Source: an uncultured Lutibacter sp.
Lineage (GTDB): Bacteria > Bacteroidota > Bacteroidia > Flavobacteriales > Flavobacteriaceae
Assembly (NCBI RefSeq): GCF_947495725.1
Contig: NZ_CANLZZ010000002.1
Location: 682,001 to 746,000, forward strand
Direction: 5' to 3'
DNA: 64,000 nt
Position numbers and translations under genes: made by a program. Under the pieces are notes generated by a model, which saw only the letters and a list, made by a program, of their open reading frames with translations, made no database searches and had not been told where the DNA came from. This document shows, piece after piece, positions 1-9,490 of the stretch (positions are counted from its first letter, which is position 1; each line of letters opens with the position of its first letter).

Positions 1-542
1 CTTTTGACGATTTAAGAGTTGCATACAGGCAACAAGCAGAAGCTTTAATTGATGGAGGAGTAGATTTATTGTTAGTAGAAACAGTATTTGATACTTTAAA
101 TGCAAAAGCAGCCTTGTTTGCTATTGAAGAATTAAAGGCAGAAAGAAATATAGATATTCCAATTATGCTAAGTGGAACCATTACTGATGCAAGTGGAAGA
201 ACTTTATCTGGACAAACTGCAGAGGCTTTTTTAATTTCTGTTTCACATATTCCTTTATTAACAGTTGGTTTTAATTGTGCTTTAGGAGCAAAGCAATTAA
301 CACCACATTTAGAAGTATTATCGCAAAAAGCAAGTTTTGGAGTGTCCGCACATCCAAATGCAGGTTTACCAAATGCTTTTGGAGAATACGATGAAACTCC
401 AAGTCAAATGGCTGAACAAATCAAAGAATATTTAGAAAAAGGATTGATAAATATTATTGGTGGATGTTGTGGTACAACTCCGGCACATATAAAAGCTATA
501 GCTGATATTGCTAATGGCTATAAGCCAAGGTTGGTTAGTTAA
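1..542 (+). CDS. metH: Methionine synthase, N-terminal homocysteine-binding half (5' end outside window)
   Basis: The reading frame is open from base 3, so the gene begins before the window and only its last ~179 codons are visible. The protein is the homocysteine S-methyltransferase module of B12-dependent methionine synthase. The zinc-binding cysteines sit in the motifs GFNCALG and GGCCGTTP, the latter close to the C terminus as in this domain. The chain stops right after this domain, and the remaining MetH domains are a separate gene 53 bp downstream. A two-gene MetH is common in Bacteroidota. The two products presumably act together to methylate homocysteine from methyl-cobalamin. Confidence 0.93.
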   Translation, partial: FDDLRVAYRQQAEALIDGGVDLLLVETVFDTLNAKAALFAIEELKAERNIDIPIMLSGTITDASGRTLSGQTAEAFLISVSHIPLLTVGFNCALGAKQLTPHLEVLSQKASFGVSAHPNAGLPNAFGEYDETPSQMAEQIKEYLEKGLINIIGGCCGTTPAHIKAIADIANGYKPRLVS

Positions 543-556
543 AAGATTTAATTTTA

Positions 557-586
557 CGTCATTCTGAACTTGTTTCAGAATCTCAT
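557..586. repeat. Single short hairpin repeat between the two metH genes
   Basis: This is a lone, diverged copy of the CGTCAT...ATCTCAT hairpin repeat that is abundant later in the window. The stem here is ATTCTGAA pairing with TTCAGAAT. Compared with the usual ATCCTGAA/TTCAGGAT stem, a C-G pair has been replaced by T-A, so base pairing is kept. It fills most of the 53-bp gap between the two halves of metH. Confidence 0.7.
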
Positions 587-595
587 TCTTATAAA

Positions 596-3274
596 ATGAA
601 TACAGAAAAAAAATACCTAAAACTATCAGGATTAGAACCATTAATAATTACTCCAGAAAGTAATTTTATAAATGTTGGTGAACGTACCAATGTAGCAGGT
701 TCTCGTAAGTTTTTACGATTGATAAAAGAAGAAAAATTTGATGAAGCATTAGCAATTGCACGTCATCAAGTTGATGGTGGGGCGCAAATTATCGACATTA
801 ATATGGACGATGGTTTGTTAGATGGAAAAGAGGCAATGGTTCGTTTTATGAATTTAATTGCTGCCGAACCAGATATTGCACGTGTTCCAATTATGATTGA
901 TAGCTCTAAATGGGAAATAATTGAAGCTGGTTTACAAGTAGCGCAAGGAAAATGTGTAGTAAATTCAATTAGTTTAAAAGAAGGAGAGGCTCAATTTATT
1001 GAACATGCAAAGAAAATAAAAATGTATGGGGCAGCTGTTATTGTAATGGCTTTTGATGAAGTTGGACAAGCAGATAATTATAATAGACGAATAGAAATTG
1101 CGCAACGCTCATATTCTATTTTAGTAAATGAAGTAAACTTCCCATCAGAAGATATTATTTTCGATTTAAATATTTTTCCAGTAGCAACTGGAATGGATGA
1201 ACACAAAAGAAATGCTATCGATTTTATTGAAGCAACTCGCTGGGTGCGTGAAAATTTACCGAATGCCAGTGTAAGTGGAGGGGTAAGTAATGTGTCATTT
1301 TCATTTAGAGGGAATAATGCAGTTCGGGAGGCAATGCACTCTGTATTTTTATATTACGCAATTAAGGCGGGTATGAATATTGGAATTGTAAATCCAACAA
1401 TGTTGGAAGTATATGATGAAATTCCGAAGGATTTATTAGAACATGTTGAAGATGTTATTTTAGATAGAAGAGAGGATGCAACAGAGCGTTTATTAGATTT
1501 TGCAGAAAGTGTTGTAAGCACAGCGAAAGAGCGTAAAGTTGATTTAAGTTGGAGGGAAAAATCGTTACAAGATAGAATTACCTATTCTTTAGTTAAAGGA
1601 TTAGATGAGTTTATTGTAGAAGATGTTGAAGAAGCAAGGTTACAGGCCGAAAAACCAATTGAGGTTATTGAAGGTAACTTAATGATTGGTATGAATGTGG
1701 TTGGTGATTTATTTGGTTCGGGGAAAATGTTTTTACCACAGGTAGTAAAATCTGCTCGAGTAATGAAAAGAGCAGTAGCCTATTTATTACCATTTATTGA
1801 GCTTGATAAAGGTGGTGCCAGTGAATCGAATGGAAAGATTTTGTTGGCAACTGTAAAAGGCGATGTACACGATATTGGTAAAAATATTGTGGGTGTTGTA
1901 TTAGGTTGTAACAATTATGATATTGTAGATTTAGGAGTAATGGTTGCGCCTGAAAAAATTATTCAAGCAGCAAAAGATGAGAATGTAGATGCTATTGGCT
2001 TAAGTGGTTTAATTACTCCAAGTTTAGATGAAATGGTATACCTCGCAAAAGAAATGGAACGTCACAATTTTAAAGTTCCTTTGCTAATAGGTGGAGCAAC
2101 AACTTCAAAAGCACATACAGCTGTTAAAATTGATCCTCATTATAAAAACGCTGTTGTCCACGTACATGATGCGTCAAGAGCTGTTACCGTAGTTGGTGAT
2201 TTGTTAGATAAAAGAAAAAACCAAAAGTATGTTGGAGATATAAAGGCCGATTATGTAAAAGTTCGAGAAGGATTTTCTGATAGATCAAGTAAAAAAGAAT
2301 TTGTTTCGCTAGAAAATGCTAGAAAAAATAAATTTAACATTGATTGGAATACTGCGGAAATAAAGAAGCCAAATTTTGAAGGAATTCAAGTTTTTGAAGA
2401 TTTTGATTTAACCAAATTAGTTGATTTTATAGATTGGACACCATTTTTTAGAACTTGGGAACTTGCAGGTAGGTATCCAGCAATTTTAACAGATAAAGTT
2501 GTTGGTGAAACGGCATCTAATTTATTTAAAGATGCAAAAATAATGTTGGCTCAAATTTTAGATGAAAAGTGGTTAACTGCAAAAGCTGTTTTTGGAATTT
2601 TCCCTGCAAATGCAATAAAAGATGATATTGAAGTTTATGGAGATGCTGAAAGAAAAGATATTAATGTGAAGTTTGTGACGTTACGACAACAAGCTAAAAA
2701 GAAAGAAGGTATTGCGAATATTGCTTTAGCCGATTTTGTTGCCCCAAAAGAAACTGGAATTGAAGATTATATTGGAGCATTTTGTGTTTCTACTGGTTTT
2801 GGAACTGCAGAATTAGCTGCAGAATTTGAAAAAGACCACGATGATTATAATTCAATTATGATTAAAGCATTGGCAGATAGGCTAGCAGAAGCATTCGCAG
2901 AATATTTGCATAAAAAAGTAAGAACTGAATATTGGGGATATGCATCTAGTGAAGGTTTAACTAATGAGGAATTAATTAAAGAATCTTACAACGGGATTCG
3001 ACCTGCGCCAGGGTATCCTGCCTGTCCAGATCATACCGAGAAATGGACTATTTGGGATTTGTTAAGTGTAAAAGAAACCATAGGTGTTGAATTAACGGAT
3101 AGTTTGGCCATGTGGCCTGCGGCATCAGTTTCGGGGTATTACTTTGGGAATGAAAAATCGAAATATTTTGCGTTGGGAAAAATTAAAGAAGATCAATTGA
3201 AAGATTTTGCCGAACGAAAAAACATGGACTTAGAAACTGCTAAAAAATGGTTGAATCCTAATTTAGCGGAGTAA
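596..3274 (+). CDS. metH: Methionine synthase, folate/B12/SAM-activation half
   Basis: This 892-residue protein carries the remaining modules of cobalamin-dependent methionine synthase. They are a pterin-binding domain (about 20-290), a helical cap (about 340-415), a B12-binding domain with the motif DVHDIG at 423-428, where His425 should be the lower cobalt ligand, and a C-terminal reactivation domain (about 560-885) with the S-adenosylmethionine-binding [10 protein letters not shown] stretch from residue 802. It lacks the homocysteine-binding domain, which is the preceding gene. With metF downstream this forms a methyl-group supply cluster: 5-methyl-THF donates the methyl through cobalamin to homocysteine. 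Start chosen at the ATG after the hairpin repeat; it aligns with the expected domain start. Confidence 0.96.
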   Translation: MNTEKKYLKLSGLEPLIITPESNFINVGERTNVAGSRKFLRLIKEEKFDEALAIARHQVDGGAQIIDINMDDGLLDGKEAMVRFMNLIAAEPDIARVPIMIDSSKWEIIEAGLQVAQGKCVVNSISLKEGEAQFIEHAKKIKMYGAAVIVMAFDEVGQADNYNRRIEIAQRSYSILVNEVNFPSEDIIFDLNIFPVATGMDEHKRNAIDFIEATRWVRENLPNASVSGGVSNVSFSFRGNNAVREAMHSVFLYYAIKAGMNIGIVNPTMLEVYDEIPKDLLEHVEDVILDRREDATERLLDFAESVVSTAKERKVDLSWREKSLQDRITYSLVKGLDEFIVEDVEEARLQAEKPIEVIEGNLMIGMNVVGDLFGSGKMFLPQVVKSARVMKRAVAYLLPFIELDKGGASESNGKILLATVKGDVHDIGKNIVGVVLGCNNYDIVDLGVMVAPEKIIQAAKDENVDAIGLSGLITPSLDEMVYLAKEMERHNFKVPLLIGGATTSKAHTAVKIDPHYKNAVVHVHDASRAVTVVGDLLDKRKNQKYVGDIKADYVKVREGFSDRSSKKEFVSLENARKNKFNIDWNTAEIKKPNFEGIQVFEDFDLTKLVDFIDWTPFFRTWELAGRYPAILTDKVVGETASNLFKDAKIMLAQILDEKWLTAKAVFGIFPANAIKDDIEVYGDAERKDINVKFVTLRQQAKKKEGIANIALADFVAPKETGIEDYIGAFCVSTGFGTAELAAEFEKDHDDYNSIMIKALADRLAEAFAEYLHKKVRTEYWGYASSEGLTNEELIKESYNGIRPAPGYPACPDHTEKWTIWDLLSVKETIGVELTDSLAMWPAASVSGYYFGNEKSKYFALGKIKEDQLKDFAERKNMDLETAKKWLNPNLAE

Positions 3275-3296
3275 TTAAAATTTATAAGTCCTAAAA

Positions 3297-3470
3297 GGTT
3301 TTAAAAACCTGTAAGGGCTTTAATGCGTTAGCGATAGGAGAGACATCCTTTTTTTAAGAGTAACGTAAAAAAGATAAAACGAATAGCGCGACCTGAAAGG
3401 AAACGCCCAAAAGAGATAGTTAAAAGTTGTAAAGTTTTCGCTGATAAAGCTAAAGACGAATAGCTAATTG
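3297..3470. repeat. Structured non-coding spacer resembling a dispersed flavobacterial element
   Basis: The 212-bp gap between metH and metF has no plausible reading frame. It holds runs such as GCGTTAGCGATAGGAG, a T-rich tract, GAATAGCGCGACC and GGAAACGCCC. From memory, similar blocks recur between genes in other flavobacterial genomes, but I could not search for this. The GGGC near the start can pair with GCCC near the end, and internal arms could form further helices. It may be a mobile or structured RNA element; no function is claimed. Confidence 0.4.
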
Positions 3471-3486
3471 CAAAAAGCTAAAAAGA

Positions 3487-4443
3487 ATGAAAGTAACAGA
3501 ACATATAAAAAATGCTGGTGGAAAAACATTGTTTTCGTTTGAAATAGTGCCACCACAAAAAGGGCAAAATATTCAAGATTTATACAATAATGTGGATCCG
3601 TTAATGGAGTTTAACCCACCATTTATAGATGTAACAACCTCACGTGAAGAATATGTATATATTCCAAAAGAAAACGGTTTGTTAGAGCAGAAAATGACAC
3701 GTATGCGACCTGGGACTGTAGGAATTTGTGCGGCATTAAAGTATAAATACGATGTAGATGCTATTCCTCATGTGTTGTGTGGTGGATTTACAAAAGAAGA
3801 AACTGAATATGTATTGGTTGATTGTCACTACTTAGGATTGGATAATATTATGGCATTGAGAGGTGATGCGATGAAGCATGAACCGTATTTTGTACCTACT
3901 AAAGATGGTAATATTTTTGCTTCGGACTTAGTAACTCAAATTAAAAATTTGAATGAGGGTAAATATTTACACAATATTATTGAAACAAATAATAAACCAG
4001 ATTTTTGTATTGGAGTAGCGGGATATCCTGAAAAACATTTGGAAGCTCCAAGTATGGAAACAGATTTAAAAAGGTTAAAAGAAAAAGTGGATGCAGGTGC
4101 GGATTATGTGGTTACACAAATGTTTTTTGACAATAAAAAATATTTCGATTTTGTTAAAAAAGCTAGAAGTATTGGAATTACAGTTCCAATTATTCCTGGG
4201 ATAAAACCCGTTGCAGTAAAAAGACATCAACAAATTTTACCGCAAATATTTAGATTGGATATGCCAGAAGATTTAATTTCGGCAATTGAAGGCTGTAAAG
4301 ATAATAAACAAGTTCGTCAGGTTGGAATAGAATGGGCTATAAATCAATCAAAAGATTTAATGGCGAACGGTGTGCCTGTAGTTCATTTCTATTCAATGGG
4401 GAAATCGGATAATATTAAGGCAATCGCAAAAGAAGTTTTTTAG
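3487..4443 (+). CDS. metF: Methylenetetrahydrofolate reductase
   Basis: This 318-residue protein is a full-length MetF-type FAD-dependent reductase that makes 5-methyl-THF from 5,10-methylene-THF. It shows the TIM-barrel landmarks FSFEIVPPQKG near the N terminus, MALRGD near residue 124 (FAD/folate pocket) and AGADYVVTQMFFDN (about 204-217). It lies downstream of the split metH on the same strand and supplies its methyl donor. Length is normal for the bacterial family. The 212-bp spacer suggests it may have its own transcript. Confidence 0.96.
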   Translation: MKVTEHIKNAGGKTLFSFEIVPPQKGQNIQDLYNNVDPLMEFNPPFIDVTTSREEYVYIPKENGLLEQKMTRMRPGTVGICAALKYKYDVDAIPHVLCGGFTKEETEYVLVDCHYLGLDNIMALRGDAMKHEPYFVPTKDGNIFASDLVTQIKNLNEGKYLHNIIETNNKPDFCIGVAGYPEKHLEAPSMETDLKRLKEKVDAGADYVVTQMFFDNKKYFDFVKKARSIGITVPIIPGIKPVAVKRHQQILPQIFRLDMPEDLISAIEGCKDNKQVRQVGIEWAINQSKDLMANGVPVVHFYSMGKSDNIKAIAKEVF

Positions 4444-4503
4444 TATTAACAATTGTTATTGCGATTGTTGATAGTTTAATAGAGAAAAGTAATAAATGTT
4501 GAA

Positions 4504-4533
4504 TTGTTTAGGATGTTTTTTTCATTACTTTTG
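4504..4533 (+). promoter_or_regulatory. Bacteroidota-type promoter of trxA
   Basis: TTG at 4504-4506 is followed after 19 bases by TACTTTTG at 4526-4533. This matches the Bacteroidota sigma-A consensus (-33 TTTG, -7 TAnnTTTG) and lies 39 bp before the trxA start. Confidence 0.75.
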
Positions 4534-4572
4534 TACAAGTAAAGTTGAAATTATTAATTAAAAAAATATAAT

Positions 4573-4890
4573 ATGGCATTAGAAGTAACAGATGCAACCT
4601 TTGATGAAGTTGTATTAAAGTCAGATAAACCTGTAATGGTTGATTTTTGGGCAGCATGGTGTGGTCCTTGTAGAATGGTTGCTCCAATAATGGAAGAGTT
4701 AACGGCTGAATACGAAGGTAAAGCAGTTATTACAAAAGTAGACGTGGATTCTAATCAAGAATTTGCAGCCAAGTATGGAGTAAGAAATATACCAACAGTA
4801 TTACTTTTTAAAGGTGGTGAAGTTGTTGAAAAACAAGTTGGTGTTGCGCCAAAAGCAACATATGCTCAAAAAATAGATGCGCACTTATAA
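4573..4890 (+). CDS. trxA: Thioredoxin
   Basis: A 105-residue classical thioredoxin, the usual length for the family, with the redox motif WCGPC at residues 29-33 and the cis-proline region RNIPT. It is a cytoplasmic dithiol reductant for enzymes such as ribonucleotide reductase and peroxiredoxins. It has its own consensus promoter upstream and a clear terminator downstream, so it is probably a single-gene transcript. Confidence 0.97.
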   Translation: MALEVTDATFDEVVLKSDKPVMVDFWAAWCGPCRMVAPIMEELTAEYEGKAVITKVDVDSNQEFAAKYGVRNIPTVLLFKGGEVVEKQVGVAPKATYAQKIDAHL

Positions 4891-4913
4891 TATATAAAAC
4901 TGAATATAATAGG

Positions 4914-4946
4914 AAAGCCTGGCAAATTTGTCGGGCTTTTTCTTTT
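4914..4946 (+). terminator. Rho-independent terminator of trxA
   Basis: AAAGCC...GGGCTTT arms with inner GGCA/TGTC pairing and an AATT loop, followed by a T-rich tail, 23 bp after the trxA stop. Confidence 0.8.
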
Positions 4947-4980
4947 TATATATTATATTTACAATTATCAAAAGTAAGAA

Positions 4981-5904
4981 ATGGGAAGTATTGAAGTAAA
5001 AAGTATTTCTGAATTAAATAATCTTGAGCTACTAGCAAAGCAAGTAGTTGAAGGGTTTATTACGGGTATGCATAAAAGTCCATTTCATGGGTTTTCGGTT
5101 GAATTTGCTGAACATAGATTGTATAATACGGGAGAAAGTACAAGGCATATTGATTGGAAATTGTTTGCAAAAACAAAAAAGCTGTTTGTGAAGCGATATG
5201 AAGAAGAGACAAATTTACGATGTCATTTAATAATTGATAATTCTGCTTCAATGCATTATCCGGTTATTAGTAATCCAACAATTGATAGTTTATCTAAAAT
5301 CTCATTCTCAGCAATTGCATCGGCAGCTTTAATGGAAATATTAAAAAGGCAACGAGACGCTGTTGGATTAAGTGTTTATAGTAACAAAAGCGAGTATTAT
5401 GCTCCAGCTAAGGGGAGTGATAGACATAGAAGAATGTTATTGGCTCAGTTAGAAGGGTTGCTTGATAAAAAGTCAAAAGAGAAAACAGATACTTATAAGG
5501 CATTGCATGAAATCTCAGAAAAAATTCATAAACGATCACTTATATTTTTGTTTACTGATATGTTTCAAACCAATAAAAATGAACAAGAGTTGTTTGAAGC
5601 GCTTCGACATTTGAAATATAATAAACACGAGGTTGTTTTGTTTCATACTTTTGATGGAAAACACGAATTAAACTTTGATTTTGAAAATTCTCCTAAAAAA
5701 TTTGTAGATGTTGAAACTGGAGAAGAAATTAATTTATATGCTTCTTCAGTGAAAAAACAATATGCATCTGAGGTGTTAAAATATTTTAATGAGTTGAAAT
5801 TGAAGTGTATGCAGTATAAAATTGAGTATGTTCCAGTAGATATTAACAAAGGCTTCGATCAAATTTTAATAGCTTATTTAATTAGAAGAAATAAATTTTT
5901 ATAA
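4981..5904 (+). CDS. DUF58 family protein (von Willebrand A-like fold)
   Basis: This 307-residue protein has no signal peptide or membrane segment. It carries the DUF58 hallmark near residues 52-75 (TGESTRHIDWKLFAKT, followed by KRYEEE), then a VWA-like half starting LIIDNSASM near residue 89. That DxSxS-type motif could form a metal-ion-dependent adhesion site. In Bacteroidota such proteins often accompany MoxR ATPases in aerotolerance-type (Bat) clusters, but no MoxR or Bat gene adjoins it here. Its partner and exact role are therefore unknown. Family assignment is firm; function is not. Confidence 0.85.
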   Translation: MGSIEVKSISELNNLELLAKQVVEGFITGMHKSPFHGFSVEFAEHRLYNTGESTRHIDWKLFAKTKKLFVKRYEEETNLRCHLIIDNSASMHYPVISNPTIDSLSKISFSAIASAALMEILKRQRDAVGLSVYSNKSEYYAPAKGSDRHRRMLLAQLEGLLDKKSKEKTDTYKALHEISEKIHKRSLIFLFTDMFQTNKNEQELFEALRHLKYNKHEVVLFHTFDGKHELNFDFENSPKKFVDVETGEEINLYASSVKKQYASEVLKYFNELKLKCMQYKIEYVPVDINKGFDQILIAYLIRRNKFL

Positions 5905-5920
5905 ATTTTATTTAAAAATC

Positions 5921-5951
5921 TTTGCTAATATAAAAAACACACTTATATTTG
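5921..5951 (+). promoter_or_regulatory. Promoter of the first tRNA-Asp gene
   Basis: TTTG at 5921-5924, 19 bases, then TATATTTG at 5944-5951: a full Bacteroidota consensus promoter, 18 bp before the tRNA. Confidence 0.75.
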
Positions 5952-5968
5952 CATCCGCTAAGAGCAAC

Positions 5969-6042
5969 GGTCTGGTAGTTCAGCTGGTTAGAATACCTGC
6001 CTGTCACGCAGGGGGTCGCGGGTTCGAGTCCCGTCCAGACCG
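5969..6042 (+). tRNA. tRNA-Asp (GTC)
   Basis: A 74-nt cloverleaf. The acceptor stem GGTCTGG pairs with CCAGACC and the discriminator is G. The anticodon loop CTGTCAC places GTC at 6003-6005, and the T arm is GCGGGTTCGAGTCCCGT. CCA is not encoded. An identical copy lies at 8613-8686. Confidence 0.97.
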
Positions 6043-6043
6043 C

Positions 6044-6073
6044 AAAAAGCATCTCATTTGAGATGCTTTTTTT
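6044..6073. terminator. Terminator after tRNA-Asp, probably bidirectional
   Basis: AAAAAGCATCTC, a short loop, then GAGATGCTTTTTTT. The hairpin has A/T tails on both sides, so it can end the tRNA transcript on the plus strand and the peptidase transcript coming from the minus strand. Confidence 0.85.
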
Positions 6074-6098
6074 ATGCGTTATTATTTGTTATTTATTG

Positions 6099-8405
6099 TT
6101 AATGCTTAATAGGTTCTTGCGGTTTCTTTTTTAAATGTTTTGCGTAGAACCCCATCATTGCTTTGTACAATGCAATAGAATTACCTTCTTTTCTAAAGCC
6201 ATGTCCTTCATCATATTTTACCATATATGGAACATCAACACCTCGGGCACGTAAAGCTTCTACAATTTGATCAGATTCATTAATATTTACTCTAGGGTCA
6301 TTTGCTCCTTGAACAACAAATAGAGGTTTTTTAATTTTATCTATATGAAAAACCGGAGAAACTTCGTCCATAATTGCTTTTTCTTCAGCAACATCTTCAT
6401 CGTACCAAATTTCTTTTATAATTTTTAAATATGGTTTCCAATATGGAGGGATACTTTTCATAAAAGTAAAAAGATTTGATACTCCAACATAATCTACACC
6501 TGCTGCATATAAATCAGGAGTTTTTGTAAGTCCTCTTAGCACTGCATAACCACCGTGACTTCCACCGTATATAGCTGCATTGTCTTTATCTACCCATCCT
6601 TTTTCTACTACGTATGCTAACCCATCTTCAACATCATCCATTGCTTTTCTACCAATTTGTTTGAATCCAGATTCTAAAAATTCTCTACCGTATCCACCAG
6701 AAATTCTAAAATTAACTTGAAGTGTTGCGTAGCCGCGACTAGCAAATAATTGCGATTCAGGATTAAACCCCCAAGAATCTCTAATTCCTTGCGGTCCTCC
6801 ATGTGGATTTACGATTACGGGAACTCTTTCTCCCTTTATAGCATTTTTAGGTAAAGTAATATAACCGTGTAAAGTAACACCATCTCTGCTGGTAAAAGTT
6901 ATTGGTCTCATATCTGCCATGTCTTCTTCTAAAAGTTGTGGCATTAAGTTATAAAGGAGCTTAAACTCTTCAGTTTTAGAGTCGTATGAATAATAAACGC
7001 CATATAATTTGTCGCTTTGAATAAAAATCAGGTATTTACTTTCATCGTCAGTTACATCCGAAATTCCGTAATTATAATTTGGAAATTTGGTAACTATTTT
7101 GTCATGAATATTTTTATAGTAATCACTAACTGGAACTATAATGTTTTTTTCTCCTTCATAAGAGAAGAAATCCAATTCGTAGTTTCTTTTTCGAGATAAC
7201 GAAATTCCAGATACATCGTAATTTTCATTTGAAAATAATTTTTTAATAACCACATCCTTTTCTAAGTCGTACAAGTAAATTTCTGTTTTGTCGCTATCTA
7301 AATTAGAAAGGACGTATGCCTCATGCGGATTTTCTGATGCGTAGTTGAAACTTAAAATTGTAAAATTATCTTTCCAACTCAATTGCTTTTTGATTGAATA
7401 TTCGGTTCCATCTGTAGTATAATAAAGATCAAAATTCACACCATCTCTAAGTTTAGCAAATCCTCTTAAATTTCCATCTTTATCAAATTCGTAACCATCT
7501 ATAGGATTAGCCAAATCTTCGTTACTGTACAATTGTTTAAGTTCTCCAGTAATTATATTGATTTTGTATGGTTCAAAAATTTGAGCATTATTCTTATTCA
7601 TACTTATAATCATATGGTCTTTATCTTCGCGTAATATTTCTAAAATATTTACACGAACACCATCGAAAGGGGTTAGTTCTTTTTGATTAGTACCGTCAAT
7701 GTTTACTGCAAAAAGATGATAATTTTCATTTCCACCTTTATCCATAGTGTAAATCATTCGGTTGTTGTTTGCCCAACCAAATCCTCGAATTAATTCTTCT
7801 TTTTCTTCAATTACTCGAACAACTTCTTCCGTTTCTAGATTTTTTACATATACATGGTTTTTTTTATTCTCATCTTTTTCTCTATATGAAAGGTATGCCC
7901 CATTTGGTGAAAAGCTAAAACTTCTAGCTTTTGGTCTTGCAAAATAGTCTTCTACGGAATATTTGTATTCTGAAGTTTCATAATTAGCCAATTTTTCAAG
8001 TTCTTCATCCGAAGAAGGAAGCGCAGTATTTCCCGGAAGTGTTTTTACTGTTTTAACTAGGTTTAATGGCAACTCCATTCCTCCTTGATAAAAAGTACCG
8101 GACATATTTGAACCGTTTAATGTTCCTACATACTTAATTCCTGCTTGATTAAATTTAATTGTTAGTGTATTTTCAATAAAAGTGGTTACATCCATTGGAA
8201 TGTCTGTTGAACCTTGTGACGGACTATCCATTGTGGAGGAATAGGTTCCGTTTTCAGAGGAAATATTGAATACTAATGGAATTTCTGCTCCTTGGACGGA
8301 AACTTTTCCTTGCCAGGAACCAACAATTTCTTGTGCATTAATTTGAATAACGGATCCAATAAAGAATATTATTGAAGCCAATACTTTAATAGTTTGGTTT
8401 TTCAT
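6099..8405 (-). CDS. Secreted S9 family serine peptidase (prolyl oligopeptidase fold)
   Basis: A 768-residue exported peptidase. Residues 1-24 are a signal peptide ending INA|Q. A small beta-rich domain follows (about 25-120), then a predicted beta-propeller (about 140-500) and an alpha/beta-hydrolase domain. The catalytic triad is visible as Ser616 in GGSHGGYA, Asp703 in GANDPRV and His735 in DEGHGF. The family cleaves oligopeptides, here presumably in the periplasm. The gene stands alone between the two tRNA-Asp genes on the opposite strand. A TATATTTG -7 box lies on the minus strand at 8447-8440, 35 bp before the start codon. Confidence 0.93.
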   Translation of the reverse strand: MKNQTIKVLASIIFFIGSVIQINAQEIVGSWQGKVSVQGAEIPLVFNISSENGTYSSTMDSPSQGSTDIPMDVTTFIENTLTIKFNQAGIKYVGTLNGSNMSGTFYQGGMELPLNLVKTVKTLPGNTALPSSDEELEKLANYETSEYKYSVEDYFARPKARSFSFSPNGAYLSYREKDENKKNHVYVKNLETEEVVRVIEEKEELIRGFGWANNNRMIYTMDKGGNENYHLFAVNIDGTNQKELTPFDGVRVNILEILREDKDHMIISMNKNNAQIFEPYKINIITGELKQLYSNEDLANPIDGYEFDKDGNLRGFAKLRDGVNFDLYYTTDGTEYSIKKQLSWKDNFTILSFNYASENPHEAYVLSNLDSDKTEIYLYDLEKDVVIKKLFSNENYDVSGISLSRKRNYELDFFSYEGEKNIIVPVSDYYKNIHDKIVTKFPNYNYGISDVTDDESKYLIFIQSDKLYGVYYSYDSKTEEFKLLYNLMPQLLEEDMADMRPITFTSRDGVTLHGYITLPKNAIKGERVPVIVNPHGGPQGIRDSWGFNPESQLFASRGYATLQVNFRISGGYGREFLESGFKQIGRKAMDDVEDGLAYVVEKGWVDKDNAAIYGGSHGGYAVLRGLTKTPDLYAAGVDYVGVSNLFTFMKSIPPYWKPYLKIIKEIWYDEDVAEEKAIMDEVSPVFHIDKIKKPLFVVQGANDPRVNINESDQIVEALRARGVDVPYMVKYDEGHGFRKEGNSIALYKAMMGFYAKHLKKKPQEPIKH

Positions 8406-8439
8406 GATATATCTATTTGAAAATTAATAAGTTGATTAT

Positions 8440-8447
8440 CAAATATA
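8440..8447 (-). promoter_or_regulatory. Likely -7 box for the S9 peptidase gene
   Basis: Minus-strand TATATTTG matches the TAnnTTTG consensus 35 bp upstream of the peptidase start. No TTG was found at the expected -33 spacing, so this is only a half match. Confidence 0.4.
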
Positions 8448-8560
8448 AGAGTTTAAAAAGTTGATTTTGTTACACAAAGTGTTAAACTTATTTTAAATTA
8501 GTTTCAAAGGCTAGTATTCATAGGGAATAAAATTGATAAAAATATTGAAGATTTAAACTT

Positions 8561-8595
8561 TTTGATGTTATAAATTAAAAATTTACGTATCTTTG
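8561..8595 (+). promoter_or_regulatory. Promoter of the second tRNA-Asp gene
   Basis: TTTG at 8561-8564 and TATCTTTG at 8588-8595, separated by 23 bases (the long end of the usual range). The -7 box lies 18 bp before the tRNA, the same distance as at the first copy. Confidence 0.6.
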
Positions 8596-8612
8596 CATCC
8601 GCTATTAGCAAC

Positions 8613-8686
8613 GGTCTGGTAGTTCAGCTGGTTAGAATACCTGCCTGTCACGCAGGGGGTCGCGGGTTCGAGTCCCGTCCAGACCG
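8613..8686 (+). tRNA. tRNA-Asp (GTC), second identical copy
   Basis: Base-for-base identical to the tRNA at 5969-6042, with the same acceptor stem, GTC anticodon and T arm. The flanks are related just upstream (GCTATTAGCAAC against GCTAAGAGCAAC) but the terminators differ, which points to an old duplication with the tRNA body kept identical. Confidence 0.97.
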
Positions 8687-8687
8687 C

Positions 8688-8724
8688 AAAAAGCCTTAAA
8701 AACTTTAGTTTTTAAGGCTTTTTT
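8688..8724 (+). terminator. Terminator after second tRNA-Asp
   Basis: AAAAAGCCTTAAAAAC pairs with GTTTTTAAGGCTTTTTT around a short loop, with a T tail, directly after the tRNA. Confidence 0.85.
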
Positions 8725-8848
8725 ATTTTTATATACCTAATAAGGTGACTTTAAAAATTAAATTTTATTTTTTTGTTTTAATAAGTTTTTGATTCTTTTA
8801 TTATTTATTAACTTTATATTTAAACTTTAATATTTAATAAAAGTTTGA

Positions 8849-9463
8849 ATGTTTTGGTACCATGAAGATATAGAGCGCTTAGAAGAAGAAATAAATGAAT
8901 TAGAATATAATCCTAGATTAATTTTTTATGGGAGTTCAACATTTACTCTTTGGAGTGAAATAACCACATTATTTAAAAAGTATGACCCATTGAATTTAGC
9001 TTTCGGGGGATCCACATTAGCTGCTTGTACTTGGTTTTTTGATCGCGTATTTAAAAATATTAAAAAAGTTGATGCTATTATAATTTACGCAGGAGAGAAT
9101 GATTTAGGAGGAGGAAGACATCCAGAAGAAGTTGTATTGTTTCTAGAGAATTTATTAGCTAAAATTAGGTGTAAATACGGAGCTATACCGTGTACTTTTG
9201 TTTCTATAAAACCAAGTATTAACCGTTGGCATTTGTCAGGAAGTATTAGATACACAAATAGTAAAATTAAAGAATTAACCTTAAAGGATTTAAATTTTCA
9301 TTTTCTGAATATTTATGATTTCATGTTAGATAAAACCGGTAATCCAAATGCTAAATATTTTATCGAAGATGGATTACATCTAAATAAAAAAGGTTATCAA
9401 ATATTGTTGACAGAGTTAAAAAAGCATACCGAGTTTTTTCCGCAGCCGAAACTTGTAAATTAA
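8849..9463 (+). CDS. SGNH/GDSL-family hydrolase
   Basis: A 204-residue intracellular SGNH hydrolase with no signal peptide. Block I is FYGSSTF (residues 26-32), with Ser30 the likely nucleophile although the canonical GDS reads GSS. Block III is AGENDLGGG and block V is DGLHLNKKGY, with Asp174 and His177 completing the triad. Such enzymes are esterases or deacetylases on lipids, peptidoglycan or sugars; the substrate cannot be told. It is followed 27 bp later by another putative esterase on the same strand, so the two probably form an operon. Confidence 0.85.
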   Translation: MFWYHEDIERLEEEINELEYNPRLIFYGSSTFTLWSEITTLFKKYDPLNLAFGGSTLAACTWFFDRVFKNIKKVDAIIIYAGENDLGGGRHPEEVVLFLENLLAKIRCKYGAIPCTFVSIKPSINRWHLSGSIRYTNSKIKELTLKDLNFHFLNIYDFMLDKTGNPNAKYFIEDGLHLNKKGYQILLTELKKHTEFFPQPKLVN

Positions 9464-9490
9464 AAGAAAGTCAATATTAAAGGTGATGTT

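Noticed and set aside
3297-3470. Cobalamin or SAM riboswitch between metH and metF
   Set aside because: No B12-box or SAM-box core could be recognised, so only a structured spacer is reported.
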